Shown one piece after another: positions 52,300 through 61,785 of a DNA stretch of 64,000 nt; the first letter of the stretch is position 1, and each line of letters starts with the position of its first letter. Source of the DNA: Psychrobacter sp. GP33 (GTDB taxonomy: Bacteria > Pseudomonadota > Gammaproteobacteria > Pseudomonadales > Moraxellaceae). The notes under the pieces were generated by a model. That model was not told where the DNA came from. It was given only the letters and a program-made list of their open reading frames with translations, and ran no database searches. Location of the stretch: assembly GCF_014119005.1 (NCBI RefSeq), contig NZ_JACGYX010000007.1, positions 42,083 through 106,082 on the forward strand, given 5' to 3'. The position numbers and the translations under genes are program-made.

Positions 52300-53475
52300 T
52301 CAATTCAATTCTATAATAAACTCATTCATTTTTTTGTAAAAGGTAGTACGCCTTTCAGTAAGAACAGAAATATGATAATTTTCTGCCTTAAATAAACTAT
52401 TGGTTGCCTCTTTATGTAAAAAGTCCCTGTCTCTTAATAAGTATAAAATATCTTTTCTCAACTTTTTAAAATCACCTTTTTCGTGTAATAAGTCTGAATT
52501 AACTATATCTGGTATACCGCCTGCTTTACTACCGATAACAGGACAGCCCATAGACATAGCTTCTATTGTAGCGCGTGGCATACCTTCAGTCAGGGAAGGC
52601 TGAACATAAAGCGACATATTTGAAAGAAAATTATTAATTTCATCACCAGCTTTAACGGGCCCTATGAATTTAATATTATCTCTAATTCCGAGTTTCTTTG
52701 CTTTATTCAGAACCCAATTAAAATCGCCTTTACCTATAAAGTTTAGCTCAATTTTACTTGTAATATCTTTTGGTAAACCTGCTATGGCTTTTAATAAAAC
52801 ATCTTGTCCTTTATAACGAACATCAAAACCACCAATCAAACAAATACTAATTATGTCGCCATAAAAGCGTTTATTATCTAATTCATTATCAGTTAAAATA
52901 TTATTTATTATTACGTTAGATAAAGAAACAGAAATTACATTTTTTTCTATCGGATAGTCTTGCTGTAGTTTATTATCAGTTACATAACTGACAAAACTAG
53001 CTTTTCTTATCAAATATTTATTAATAGACTCAAATAACTCAGCACTTATCCTACCTGACAATGAACCATGAGTATTAAATGTTTCTTTTGAATTGCCTAC
53101 TTGCTCTACCCATATAGGCTTATTAAGTTTGGTAGCTTCAGATATTGCAATGAAACCTAAAATACTAGGCAATCTAGCTAATACAATATCTGAATCATTG
53201 ATTAATGCTTTCAATTCAGCTCTTAACTTAACATTATTTCTAAATAAACTAATAATGGAATCGTAGTTTTTAGTTAAGGAAAAAGAAACATTAGAAAGAC
53301 CAGATGTCATACTATTTTTAGATTTTTCAGAAGTAGATTTTCTACCAAAAACAGTTACATTTGTAAAGTTTAAAAGATAGTTATTCCATATATTTTGTGG
53401 GAAGCTGCCCCCTGTATAGACATTACCATCTGAATCCTGATAAAAAGGATGATCATGCACAAAAAGTAATTTCAT
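52300..53475 (-). CDS. GT4-family glycosyltransferase
   Basis: A 391-aa GT-B enzyme with KLLFVHDHPFYQDSDG at the N-terminus, GGFDVRYKGQDVLLKAI near 215 and PSLTEGMPRATIEAMSMGCP near 305, the GT4 signature. The start overlaps the stop of the preceding GT gene by four bases, so translation is coupled. Linkage unknown. Confidence 0.85.
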   Translation of the reverse strand: MKLLFVHDHPFYQDSDGNVYTGGSFPQNIWNNYLLNFTNVTVFGRKSTSEKSKNSMTSGLSNVSFSLTKNYDSIISLFRNNVKLRAELKALINDSDIVLARLPSILGFIAISEATKLNKPIWVEQVGNSKETFNTHGSLSGRISAELFESINKYLIRKASFVSYVTDNKLQQDYPIEKNVISVSLSNVIINNILTDNELDNKRFYGDIISICLIGGFDVRYKGQDVLLKAIAGLPKDITSKIELNFIGKGDFNWVLNKAKKLGIRDNIKFIGPVKAGDEINNFLSNMSLYVQPSLTEGMPRATIEAMSMGCPVIGSKAGGIPDIVNSDLLHEKGDFKKLRKDILYLLRDRDFLHKEATNSLFKAENYHISVLTERRTTFYKKMNEFIIELN

Positions 53476-54569
53476 TCAGATAACCTTGTATAAAAATGAT
53501 TAAAACACTTATTAAAATCAAATTTCTCAATAGCTTTTCTTTGGATCTCTAATTGCTTCTGAGGTTTTTTATGATACATAGCTTTCAAAGATTCATAAAA
53601 GGAATCTATATCGTTTGGATCGTGCAGATTTTCTAAGTCGAACACTGTTTCTTTAATAGGATCGATATTTGAGGCAACATAGGGCAGTCCTACAATCATT
53701 GCTTCTATCAGAGCGTTAGGCTGTCCTTCTGTTAATGAGGGAAAAAAGTAACAGTCCATAGTATTTAAAAACTCCGAGATATCTGTACGGTTTTCAAATA
53801 GCAGAATCTTGTCAGTTAAACCTTTAATGTCTAATTCATACGATAAATTATCTTTTACTCCATTACCGCATAAAATGAAATAAATATCATCATAATCACT
53901 GACTAGTTTTTCTGCGACAGAAATAATAACTGTATGGTTTTTAGCTTCATTATAACGTCCAGTATGACCTACGACAAACGCTGAGTCAGGAATACCAAAC
54001 TCTTTTCTTAAGTTCTTATTTTCCGATAGAAATGTCGCTGCATTAATTCCATTGCTAACAACATCAAATTTAATGTTATCTTCCCAGTATTTAGGAAAAA
54101 AATAATTTAAAGCAGCTTTGGAGTTGGATAAGATATCTGTCGAATATCTTTTTACTAAGTATTTCGATAAATTATTATAAGAATTACGTAAAATTCCTTT
54201 TTTAAAACGATCAGTTGATCCTCTGTAGAACGCAACTCTCTTATTTACTTTAGCTTTATAAGCAGTTCTTAAAGAAAGACCAGAAAAGTTACCCATGAAG
54301 TCACAAATGACTGATATATTATTTAATATAAGGAATTCTTTTAATTCTCTATAACCGTTAAAATCAAAATAGCCAAGCTTTTTCTTTATTATAGTTATAT
54401 TACTAAACTTCAGATATTCCTCTTCAAGCTGCCCACCTTTTCCACTTTTGCAATATATATATATACTCCCAAAGAATTTGTGTTTTTCTTTAAGGAAACG
54501 TAATAAATAGTTCTCAATACCACCGCTATCTAAGTTATTTACAAAAAAAACTATATTTAAAGGATTCAT
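53472..54569 (-). CDS. GT4-family glycosyltransferase
   Basis: A 365-aa GT-B enzyme. The N-terminal glycine motif is in FFVNNLDSGGIENYLLRFL, and the C-terminal motifs are VVGHTGRYNEAKNH near 205 and PSLTEGQPNALIEAMIVGLP near 275. It overlaps wzy upstream and the next GT downstream by four bases each. Acts on the lipid-linked repeat unit. Sugar unknown. Confidence 0.85.
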   Translation of the reverse strand: MNPLNIVFFVNNLDSGGIENYLLRFLKEKHKFFGSIYIYCKSGKGGQLEEEYLKFSNITIIKKKLGYFDFNGYRELKEFLILNNISVICDFMGNFSGLSLRTAYKAKVNKRVAFYRGSTDRFKKGILRNSYNNLSKYLVKRYSTDILSNSKAALNYFFPKYWEDNIKFDVVSNGINAATFLSENKNLRKEFGIPDSAFVVGHTGRYNEAKNHTVIISVAEKLVSDYDDIYFILCGNGVKDNLSYELDIKGLTDKILLFENRTDISEFLNTMDCYFFPSLTEGQPNALIEAMIVGLPYVASNIDPIKETVFDLENLHDPNDIDSFYESLKAMYHKKPQKQLEIQRKAIEKFDFNKCFNHFYTRLSE

Positions 54570-55954
54570 CGCTTTCTCATACTAAAAATAAAATGAAATA
54601 GTAGTATATAAAACATGTTTTTATATAAAACAAATAAACTCGCTCGATTCAATCCTAACGCTGATATTAGTAATATCGAGTATAATAATACATATTTGGT
54701 ATCTAAAATTTTAGCTCTTGAATAAAATTTACTTGAAACCATACCGAAGCCAAACATAATAATAAATACACCGTATATACTAAAGTTAATATAAATATCA
54801 CCTAGGATTTCTGAACCTTCACCATAGCTAGGATTAATACCTTGTCCTAAATAAGTGAAGTAATTCGATGACCCTATATATTGTTTATCTACATCAAAAG
54901 TTTTTGAGACCAAACCACTAGCGAAAGGAATCACTGCGAACAATCCTATCACGTAAGTCTTTCCGTACAAATAGTCTTGCTTCTCTGGCATAGTATCAAG
55001 CGCACGATATTGAATTCGTACAGAACTAGCAAGCTCATTAGTAAAGTTAGCTTGTTCTTCATCATCTTTTTCAACTAAAGCTGAATAACCTCTTGTGAAA
55101 ATCCCTTCATTATCTTGCTTACTAATGTCGTTTACTCTTCCCATTCCTATTAATGTAAAGACTAACGATCCAATTAAAATGCCTAAGACAATATATTTAA
55201 GAGATAATTTTTTGATATAAAGTGAATAACAGAAAGTAGTTAGCAAAATAATACGTAATATTTCTCCTCTTGATCCTGAAAGAAAAAATAAAATAAAGTA
55301 TAAGATAAGGACAGTAGCGAAAATTTTATTATTTATTAGTTTCTTAACTATTCTCTTAACAGTAACGCTTTGAGGCATATCTTCAAAAAAATATACTATT
55401 CTTATATAAATTAAGGTTTCTAATAATAATAAGAAATAAACTGCACTTTGTCCCCAAGACTCTACATCATATACTCCCCTTAAAAATACAGCTCCTACAG
55501 TAGCTAGAAACCCTAAAAACATTATCAATAGCAATGTATCAATTAAAGGTATATTTTTCTTAGATTTTTTTATAACAGTTGTTTTTTTTAAACTGTTATT
55601 CAATGCTAGAGAATAACCAAGCATCCATAAATCTATTGCTACAACACTCATCCATGTAGCATAATTTACTACATCTTTATTAATCCAGATAAAATAAGGC
55701 CTGAATGGCTCAGTACCAATAGATGCCAAAAATGGTATTTGCAAATGAACTATTGAATATCCTACTAGAAATATTACGTCAAACCGCATCCAGTTTTTAT
55801 CTATTTTTCGATGATGTAGTAGAAATACGATTAAAAGAATTAAATATATTATAGAGTAGGTAAAGTTTAAAGATTGGCTAAAATCTTCTAATCTGTTAGG
55901 CTTTAAAGCTACTAGAATAATAAAAAATAATATATATAAGAATTTATCTATCAT
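54566..55954 (-). CDS. wzy: Wzy-like oligosaccharide repeat-unit polymerase
   Basis: A 462-aa integral membrane protein with about eleven hydrophobic segments and a long periplasmic loop (about 285-355, containing ASSVRIQYRALDTMPEKQDY and YGEGSEILGDIYINFSIYG). That topology, together with the position next to wzx and GT genes, identifies it as the polymerase. Low sequence conservation is normal for Wzy. The LGLNRASLFVLYKNMFYILL end is the last membrane helix. Confidence 0.8.
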   Translation of the reverse strand: MIDKFLYILFFIILVALKPNRLEDFSQSLNFTYSIIYLILLIVFLLHHRKIDKNWMRFDVIFLVGYSIVHLQIPFLASIGTEPFRPYFIWINKDVVNYATWMSVVAIDLWMLGYSLALNNSLKKTTVIKKSKKNIPLIDTLLLIMFLGFLATVGAVFLRGVYDVESWGQSAVYFLLLLETLIYIRIVYFFEDMPQSVTVKRIVKKLINNKIFATVLILYFILFFLSGSRGEILRIILLTTFCYSLYIKKLSLKYIVLGILIGSLVFTLIGMGRVNDISKQDNEGIFTRGYSALVEKDDEEQANFTNELASSVRIQYRALDTMPEKQDYLYGKTYVIGLFAVIPFASGLVSKTFDVDKQYIGSSNYFTYLGQGINPSYGEGSEILGDIYINFSIYGVFIIMFGFGMVSSKFYSRAKILDTKYVLLYSILLISALGLNRASLFVLYKNMFYILLFHFIFSMRKR

Positions 55955-55987
55955 AACTTTCTACTCTAGAATAGTTTTAGCTGTTTT

Positions 55988-57004
55988 TTAATTTGTAATT
56001 TCTATAATTATATCTTCAATTATCCATTCTTGAGGATTGAATTTACATTTATACCATTTTAATTTATTATCCCAATAACCTGAAACATTACTAATACCTT
56101 GTGTCCCAAAACCGTAGCTCAATTCGATAATCAAAGGCTTATTATTCTTATCTATAACGAAATCAAAAGCCACTGATTGAAGATCAAGTTGATTTGCTAT
56201 TTTAAAACTTTCTTTTATTACTTCGGTATCAATATTTTCATAACTGAATTTGCCGCTACCAGAGGCACGGAAATCGTTTTCTCTTATAAATCTTTTCTCG
56301 GCTGCTGCTTTTTTTCCATTAATTACTACGACACGGATATCGAACCCATCATTTGGTATAAAATCTTGAAAATAGATGTATCCTTTTTCTGGGGGTTGTT
56401 GCTTAGCAAAATTTGTTGGTATTGCTAAACGTCCAGCACCTTTGGCTACACCTAACAAGGTATCTTGACCTATCTTATATTTGTTATAGCGTTCTTTCAA
56501 ATGATTCAAGCGGTCGAACTGTGCAAAACCTTTGTTGAAAGCCTTGTCAATCAACTTTAATGCTTCTTTCTGAGTTTTTATAAGCTTAACATTTGTAGCT
56601 CCAGCACCTCCTTTAAGTTTGAAAACTTTGGGGTATGTAGTTTTCTTAGCCCATCTTATAGCGTCTTTTTTGTCGTAGAACACATAGCTTGGAACAAGAG
56701 ATGCATCAATAGCTTCAAGTAGGTATTTTTGTGCAACTTTATCATCAAAATGCCAAGCGGTATTAAAGTTAGGAAAAACTTTAATACCAGCATGCTCTAG
56801 TGCAAAGAGAACTTTTTTAGCAACTAAGACATCTTTGAAATGTCCGTGATGATGATGCCAGATAAATGCATCACAATCTTTTAATTGAGTAATGATATCG
56901 CTATCAAAAGCATTTACAACTTTATAATCAATATTATTTTTCTCACAATAATCAATCCAGTGGTCAGAAAAACTATTTATTCGATGATGGATAGCTATTT
57001 TCAT
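55988..57004 (-). CDS. ATP-grasp enzyme of the capsule locus (RimK-like)
   Basis: A 338-aa ATP-grasp protein. KVFKLKGGAGATNVKLI near 126-142 is the ATP-binding lysine/glycine loop, YFQDFIPNDGFDIRVVVING near 205 and LIIELSYGFG near 300 supply metal ligands. ATP-grasp ligases join a carboxylate to an amine or thiol through an acylphosphate. With a uronic-acid pathway in the same locus, amidation of a sugar carboxyl or addition of an amino acid is likely. It overlaps the second ATP-grasp gene by four bases. Confidence 0.75.
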   Translation of the reverse strand: MKIAIHHRINSFSDHWIDYCEKNNIDYKVVNAFDSDIITQLKDCDAFIWHHHHGHFKDVLVAKKVLFALEHAGIKVFPNFNTAWHFDDKVAQKYLLEAIDASLVPSYVFYDKKDAIRWAKKTTYPKVFKLKGGAGATNVKLIKTQKEALKLIDKAFNKGFAQFDRLNHLKERYNKYKIGQDTLLGVAKGAGRLAIPTNFAKQQPPEKGYIYFQDFIPNDGFDIRVVVINGKKAAAEKRFIRENDFRASGSGKFSYENIDTEVIKESFKIANQLDLQSVAFDFVIDKNNKPLIIELSYGFGTQGISNVSGYWDNKLKWYKCKFNPQEWIIEDIIIEITN

Positions 57005-58077
57005 ACTGTGTTTTTAACCTTATTTATCATTTCATCAGTGTATTTTCCAAAAAAACTTTTTCCTGCATATTGTGCGAAACGTATTGTTTGTCCTGTTATG
57101 TTAATTTCAATACAGCGCCATTCATTGTTACTATCTAAGCACATATCTAAACTTACTAGATTGCACAGTGGTATTTCGTTAGCGATAGACTCTGCTACTT
57201 CAGCTAACTCCTTATAAAAAGGAATAAATATTTCAGAAAAGACTATTTTACTATTTGGGTGCTCTATATGTTTTTCACAGTACTTCGTTACGGCGTAGTC
57301 ATTTAATTTTCCATCTTTATTAATATTACATACAATACCACCTGCCGTCTCATTATCTAAACTTCCGTTTACACCGAAACGAATACTACTATTTAATACT
57401 TTAAATTTACCGCTTTTGTCCCTATATAAGCATGTTCTAATAGAACTCATACCAGGGTTTATTATCTCAATCAAACCATTTTGTATAATTTTTTCCTGAT
57501 ATACTAGATTCTCATAACTATTCAAGCTTTTTTTCAATTCTTCAAAACTTATTATTGTTCTTACACCTACTCCGCCAGAAGTCCCCATACTAGGTTTGCA
57601 AATCATAGGATAAGAAAAATATTGATCTTTTATGAACGAGTATATATCTTGTATTATATTAAATTCATTGTCATAATAAATACCGTCTATTTTATGAAAA
57701 TAACTTTTGGGAAATATACTACCCTTATTAAACCATTTCTCATAAATATTTTTGACAGAAAAAAACGAAAGTTCTTTGTTTTTATTAAGACGTGGCTCTA
57801 TAATAGCAGCAAAAATATTTTCAGGAACGATATTGTAATCAATTTTCCCAGAAAGATTATAACAAAGTATAAAAGTGTCAGTCTCAACATCCACATTGAA
57901 TACCTCCCATTTAGCCTTATATTTATAAACAACTTCTTTATTTAAGCGGTTTATAAATAGTCTTTGATCTATGTTTTTGTAGCGATTTTTAAAAGCAATA
58001 GTTCTTGAACGGAGTTTATATTTATTAAATAATTTAACTTTTACTTTTTTTAAAAATGAACTGTTAACTATAAGCAT
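57001..58077 (-). CDS. ATP-grasp enzyme of the sugar-transfer-associated type
   Basis: A 358-aa protein. MICKPSMGTSGGVGVRTI near 170-187 is the ATP loop, YQEKIIQNGLIEIINPGMSSIRT follows near 200-222 and CIEINITGQTIRFAQY near 330 provides the metal-binding Glu/Asn. It resembles sugar-transfer-associated ATP-grasp proteins found in polysaccharide loci. It overlaps the first ATP-grasp gene and starts 10 bases after wzx. Two different ATP-grasp enzymes suggest two ligations or a two-step chain. Confidence 0.75.
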   Translation of the reverse strand: MLIVNSSFLKKVKVKLFNKYKLRSRTIAFKNRYKNIDQRLFINRLNKEVVYKYKAKWEVFNVDVETDTFILCYNLSGKIDYNIVPENIFAAIIEPRLNKNKELSFFSVKNIYEKWFNKGSIFPKSYFHKIDGIYYDNEFNIIQDIYSFIKDQYFSYPMICKPSMGTSGGVGVRTIISFEELKKSLNSYENLVYQEKIIQNGLIEIINPGMSSIRTCLYRDKSGKFKVLNSSIRFGVNGSLDNETAGGIVCNINKDGKLNDYAVTKYCEKHIEHPNSKIVFSEIFIPFYKELAEVAESIANEIPLCNLVSLDMCLDSNNEWRCIEINITGQTIRFAQYAGKSFFGKYTDEMINKVKNTV

Positions 58078-58087
58078 TTTTGATTTC

Positions 58088-59362
58088 CTAACTATGTAAT
58101 AATTTATCTTTTCTTTCTACGGATAAAGCTTTAAACATAGTAGTAAAGCCTAAAATAGCCTGAGTGGCTACTAACGTTAAAGCTGCACCTATATAGCTAT
58201 AATAATATACTAATGGTATAGATATAATAAAACCTAATATTGAGCATGCAAAGGTTATATTACGTAGCTCTTTTTCAAAACCTTTAATAATTAAATAGTT
58301 AGTTCCATATACTCTATTCAAGGAAACAAAGAAAATTGAAAAAGAAAGAATTTTTAATACTGTTTCTGCGTCATAAAACTCTTTGGTAAAAAATAGCTTT
58401 ATTATTATCGGTGATATGAAGAATAAAACTACTGTTCCAATAACAGATAATAATAGGTAAATTTTGGTAAATAGTTTATGTTTATCTAAACTTCTCGATA
58501 AAAAAGGAAACACTACTCTAATTATTATTGCCATAAATGAATGAGCTAATGTTATGAATTTACGACCTGCATCGTAAATACCATTTGCTACACTTCCTCC
58601 CCAAAATCCTAGTAATACAATTGCAAGGCTATTATAAAGATTTGGTGTGATGTTAGTTATAAATACATTTGAACTATTTTTTATAGTCTTATAGATACTC
58701 TGCCAATGTGGTTTAAAGATTTTTACTTTCCATTTTACTACTATTAAATATATTGAAAAAATACCACTTAGGATATAGCCTAAGCTTATAAATAGAGGTT
58801 GTAAAATGAAGTCAGATTTCTCTTTAATAAAAACAAATACTAATATCGTAAATATTGCTTTGGATATTAAGCTAAAAAGAGTAATAAACTTCATTCTTTC
58901 CATAGCCTGGAAAAACCATTCTGGGAATAGTATATGTCCTGGAACTAAAAGAAAGGTAACTAATAGTATGGTCTGGTTTTCTTTAAAATAAGGTATGGTA
59001 TTTACTGCTACCATAAGTATCACAAATGATAGCAACATTAGTAATATCCTAGCCCAAAGTACATTTGAAAATATCTCTGATACCTTCTCAGGATTATCTC
59101 TGTTTCGGGCTATATCACGCGTAGCAGTATAATTAAATCCCCAATCAGACACTGTCTGAAACCATACTACTACGGCAGCAGCAAATGCTATTTTCCCAAA
59201 ACCTTCAACCCCAATAACACGAGCAAGATAGGGGATAGTAATTAGGGGGAAAACATAGCCTGCAATTTGTAAAAGCATTAGATAGCCAAAATTACTCGCT
59301 AATACTTTCCCGTCTTTACTTTTATTAACACGGCTGATAAGTGCTTTGACTTTATTTATCAT
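58088..59362 (-). CDS. wzx: Wzx-type flippase
   Basis: A 424-aa MATE/PST-type membrane protein with about 12 helices. NFGYLMLLQIAGYVFPLITIP at the N-terminus and ARVIGVEGFGKIAFAAAVVVW are typical of Wzx/RfbX. It moves the undecaprenyl-linked repeat unit to the periplasm for Wzy. The single base between it and the C4-epimerase stop indicates coupled translation. Confidence 0.88.
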   Translation of the reverse strand: MINKVKALISRVNKSKDGKVLASNFGYLMLLQIAGYVFPLITIPYLARVIGVEGFGKIAFAAAVVVWFQTVSDWGFNYTATRDIARNRDNPEKVSEIFSNVLWARILLMLLSFVILMVAVNTIPYFKENQTILLVTFLLVPGHILFPEWFFQAMERMKFITLFSLISKAIFTILVFVFIKEKSDFILQPLFISLGYILSGIFSIYLIVVKWKVKIFKPHWQSIYKTIKNSSNVFITNITPNLYNSLAIVLLGFWGGSVANGIYDAGRKFITLAHSFMAIIIRVVFPFLSRSLDKHKLFTKIYLLLSVIGTVVLFFISPIIIKLFFTKEFYDAETVLKILSFSIFFVSLNRVYGTNYLIIKGFEKELRNITFACSILGFIISIPLVYYYSYIGAALTLVATQAILGFTTMFKALSVERKDKLLHS

Positions 59363-59363
59363 T

Positions 59364-60386
59364 TTATGCTAAAAACTGTACATACCAAGGCATTGCTTTC
59401 TCAATACCTTGAATAATATTAAACTGTGGCTCATAGCCTAATCGTGTCTGAATCTTACTGATATCTGCTTGACTATGACGCACATCTCCAACACGGAAAT
59501 CTCGGTATACAGGATCTTGACTATAACTTACACCGTTTTTACTTAAACTTTCTTGTAATGCCGTAAATAAAGTATTTAACGTAGTACGACCACCGACTGC
59601 CACGTTGTATACTTGATTCTTAGCGTCACTATTTGCAGTCGCCGCTAAAATGTTAGCCTGTACCGCATTTTCAATGAAATTGAAGTCACGACTGGTATCA
59701 CCATCACCATTGATAAGTACGTCATCGCCTTGAATCATAGCAGCCGTCCATTTAGGAATCACTGCCGCATACGCACCATCTGGAGTCTGGCGTTTGCCAA
59801 AGATGTTAAAATAGCGTAGACCAATCGTATTAAATCCATAGGTACGCGAAAAGACATCTGCATATAGCTCATTGACGTACTTGGTGACGGCATATGGCGA
59901 TAATGGGTTGCCAATAGTATCTTCTACTTTAGGTAGAGCAGGATGGTCACCATAAGTTGAACTACTAGCTGCATAAGTGAAGCTTGCTACTTGTGCATCA
60001 CGTGCTGCCACTAACATGTTTAAGAAACCTGAAATATTGGTATCATTAGTAGCGATAGGATCTGCAATAGAGCGTGGTACTGAACCTAGTGCTGCTTGAT
60101 GCAATACATAATCCACATTAGCACATGCCGTTTGACAATCTTCTAGGTTGCGGATATCACCTTCTATAAAGGTAAAGCCTTTCCATTGTTCAGTGCTCAC
60201 TAGACTTTGTACTTCGTCTAAATTATGCTGAAACCCAGTTGCAAAGTTATCTAAACCTATTACTTTTTGATTAAGTAATAACAAGGTCTCAAGTAAATTA
60301 GACCCGATAAATCCTGCTACACCAGTGACAAGCCAAGTCTTTGGTTCGCTTACGATCATTTGCTTAACTTTTTCATATTGCATCAT
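59364..60386 (-). CDS. UDP-HexNAc(A) C4-epimerase (WbpP/VipB/TviC type)
   Basis: A 340-aa extended SDR with [17 protein letters not shown] near 20-36 (NAD), SSSTYGDH near 140 and [11 protein letters not shown] (Tyr-x3-Lys) near 166. Length and motifs match the WbpP/VipB group, which interconverts UDP-GlcNAc and UDP-GalNAc or their uronic acids. With the 6-dehydrogenase upstream it gives UDP-GalNAcA, the Vi-antigen and O6-type precursor. ATG 60386 lies in MMQYEK; the second Met is an alternative. Confidence 0.9.
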   Translation of the reverse strand: MMQYEKVKQMIVSEPKTWLVTGVAGFIGSNLLETLLLLNQKVIGLDNFATGFQHNLDEVQSLVSTEQWKGFTFIEGDIRNLEDCQTACANVDYVLHQAALGSVPRSIADPIATNDTNISGFLNMLVAARDAQVASFTYAASSSTYGDHPALPKVEDTIGNPLSPYAVTKYVNELYADVFSRTYGFNTIGLRYFNIFGKRQTPDGAYAAVIPKWTAAMIQGDDVLINGDGDTSRDFNFIENAVQANILAATANSDAKNQVYNVAVGGRTTLNTLFTALQESLSKNGVSYSQDPVYRDFRVGDVRHSQADISKIQTRLGYEPQFNIIQGIEKAMPWYVQFLA

Positions 60387-60426
60387 TGCTGTATCTCTTA
60401 TTGTTTTATATGTTCCAAGTTATATA

Positions 60427-61704
60427 TTATAAGCGAATATCTGAGTCATCTTTTGCGAACACGTATTTGAGATCATAGAGGACATGATCGTCTTTGCCGA
60501 GAGCGCGAATACTATCTATACCCATTTCGATGAACTGATGATGGGCAACTGCTAGAATGATGCCATCATATTGACCAGCAACTGGTACATCAATAGGAGT
60601 AACATCATATTCACGCTGAGCAGCAGCAGACTCGACCCAAGGATCATAGATATCAACGTCAATATTGTACTCTTGGAGCTCATGGACGATATCGATGATT
60701 TTAGTATTACGTACATCTGGGCAATTTTCTTTAAAGCTGAGACCTAGAATGAGTACCTTTGCACCTTCGACTTGAATGCGTTTTTTAATCATGGTTTTAA
60801 TTAACTGTGTGACTACATACTTACCCATGCTATCGTTTAGGCGACGGCCTGCTAAGATAATTTCAGGATTGTAGCCAATGGCTTGGGCTTTATGGGTCAA
60901 GTAGTAAGGGTCAACACCGATGCAGTGACCACCGACTAAACCCGGACGGAACGGTAAAAAGTTCCACTTCGTACCAGCAGCAGTTAATACTGCCTCGGTA
61001 TCGATACCCATTTTATTAAAAATGACTGCTAGCTCGTTGATGAGCGCAATATTGACATCTCGCTGAGTATTTTCGATGACCTTTGCAGCCTCTGCGACTT
61101 TAATACTTGAAGCTTTGTGTGTGCCAGCAGTAATGATTAAGTTATATACATCATCGACCAAGTCTGCCACTTCAGGAGTAGAGCCAGCAGTTACTTTTAG
61201 GATATTAGTAACACGATGTTCCTTGTCACCTGGGTTAATACGCTCAGGGCTATAACCAGCATAAAAATCTTGATTAAATACTAATCCTGATATTTTCTCT
61301 AATACTGGAATACAAACTTCTTCAGTCGCACCGGGATATACAGTAGACTCATAGACTACAATGTCATCTTTCTTAAGCAAACTACCAATAGCCGTAGATG
61401 CTTTTATTAATGGGGTGAGGTCGGGCTGCTTATATTCATCAATAGGCGTCGGTACGGTCACAATAAAGAAATTACAGTCTTTAAGTTCTGCCATATCTGA
61501 GCTATAGCGCAGATGAGTAGCTTGTAACAGCTCCTCATTACTCACCTCTAAGGTATGATCAGTACCTGATATCAGTTCAGCCACACGGTTTGTATTAATA
61601 TCAAAGCCCATGACTGGAACCTTTTTGCCGAACTCAACGGCGAGCGGCAGACCAACGTAACCTAGACCAATTACCGCTATTTTAATATCATTAATATTTA
61701 TCAT
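60427..61704 (-). CDS. UDP-HexNAc 6-dehydrogenase (WbpO/VipA/TviB type)
   Basis: A 425-aa UDP-sugar dehydrogenase. NAD site [18 protein letters not shown] near 8-25, [12 protein letters not shown] near 85, [13 protein letters not shown] near 152 and [16 protein letters not shown] near 254-269 with the catalytic Cys. It oxidises UDP-GlcNAc or UDP-GalNAc twice to the uronic acid with NAD. The 80-base spacer from wzc is within operon distance. Confidence 0.92.
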   Translation of the reverse strand: MININDIKIAVIGLGYVGLPLAVEFGKKVPVMGFDINTNRVAELISGTDHTLEVSNEELLQATHLRYSSDMAELKDCNFFIVTVPTPIDEYKQPDLTPLIKASTAIGSLLKKDDIVVYESTVYPGATEEVCIPVLEKISGLVFNQDFYAGYSPERINPGDKEHRVTNILKVTAGSTPEVADLVDDVYNLIITAGTHKASSIKVAEAAKVIENTQRDVNIALINELAVIFNKMGIDTEAVLTAAGTKWNFLPFRPGLVGGHCIGVDPYYLTHKAQAIGYNPEIILAGRRLNDSMGKYVVTQLIKTMIKKRIQVEGAKVLILGLSFKENCPDVRNTKIIDIVHELQEYNIDVDIYDPWVESAAAQREYDVTPIDVPVAGQYDGIILAVAHHQFIEMGIDSIRALGKDDHVLYDLKYVFAKDDSDIRL

Positions 61705-61785
61705 AGTATTCCTTTGATGAGTCCTTTTAATTTTTTCTGTTTTAAATGGTGGTTTATTTAATAATAGTGTTTATTGAATTAGTAG

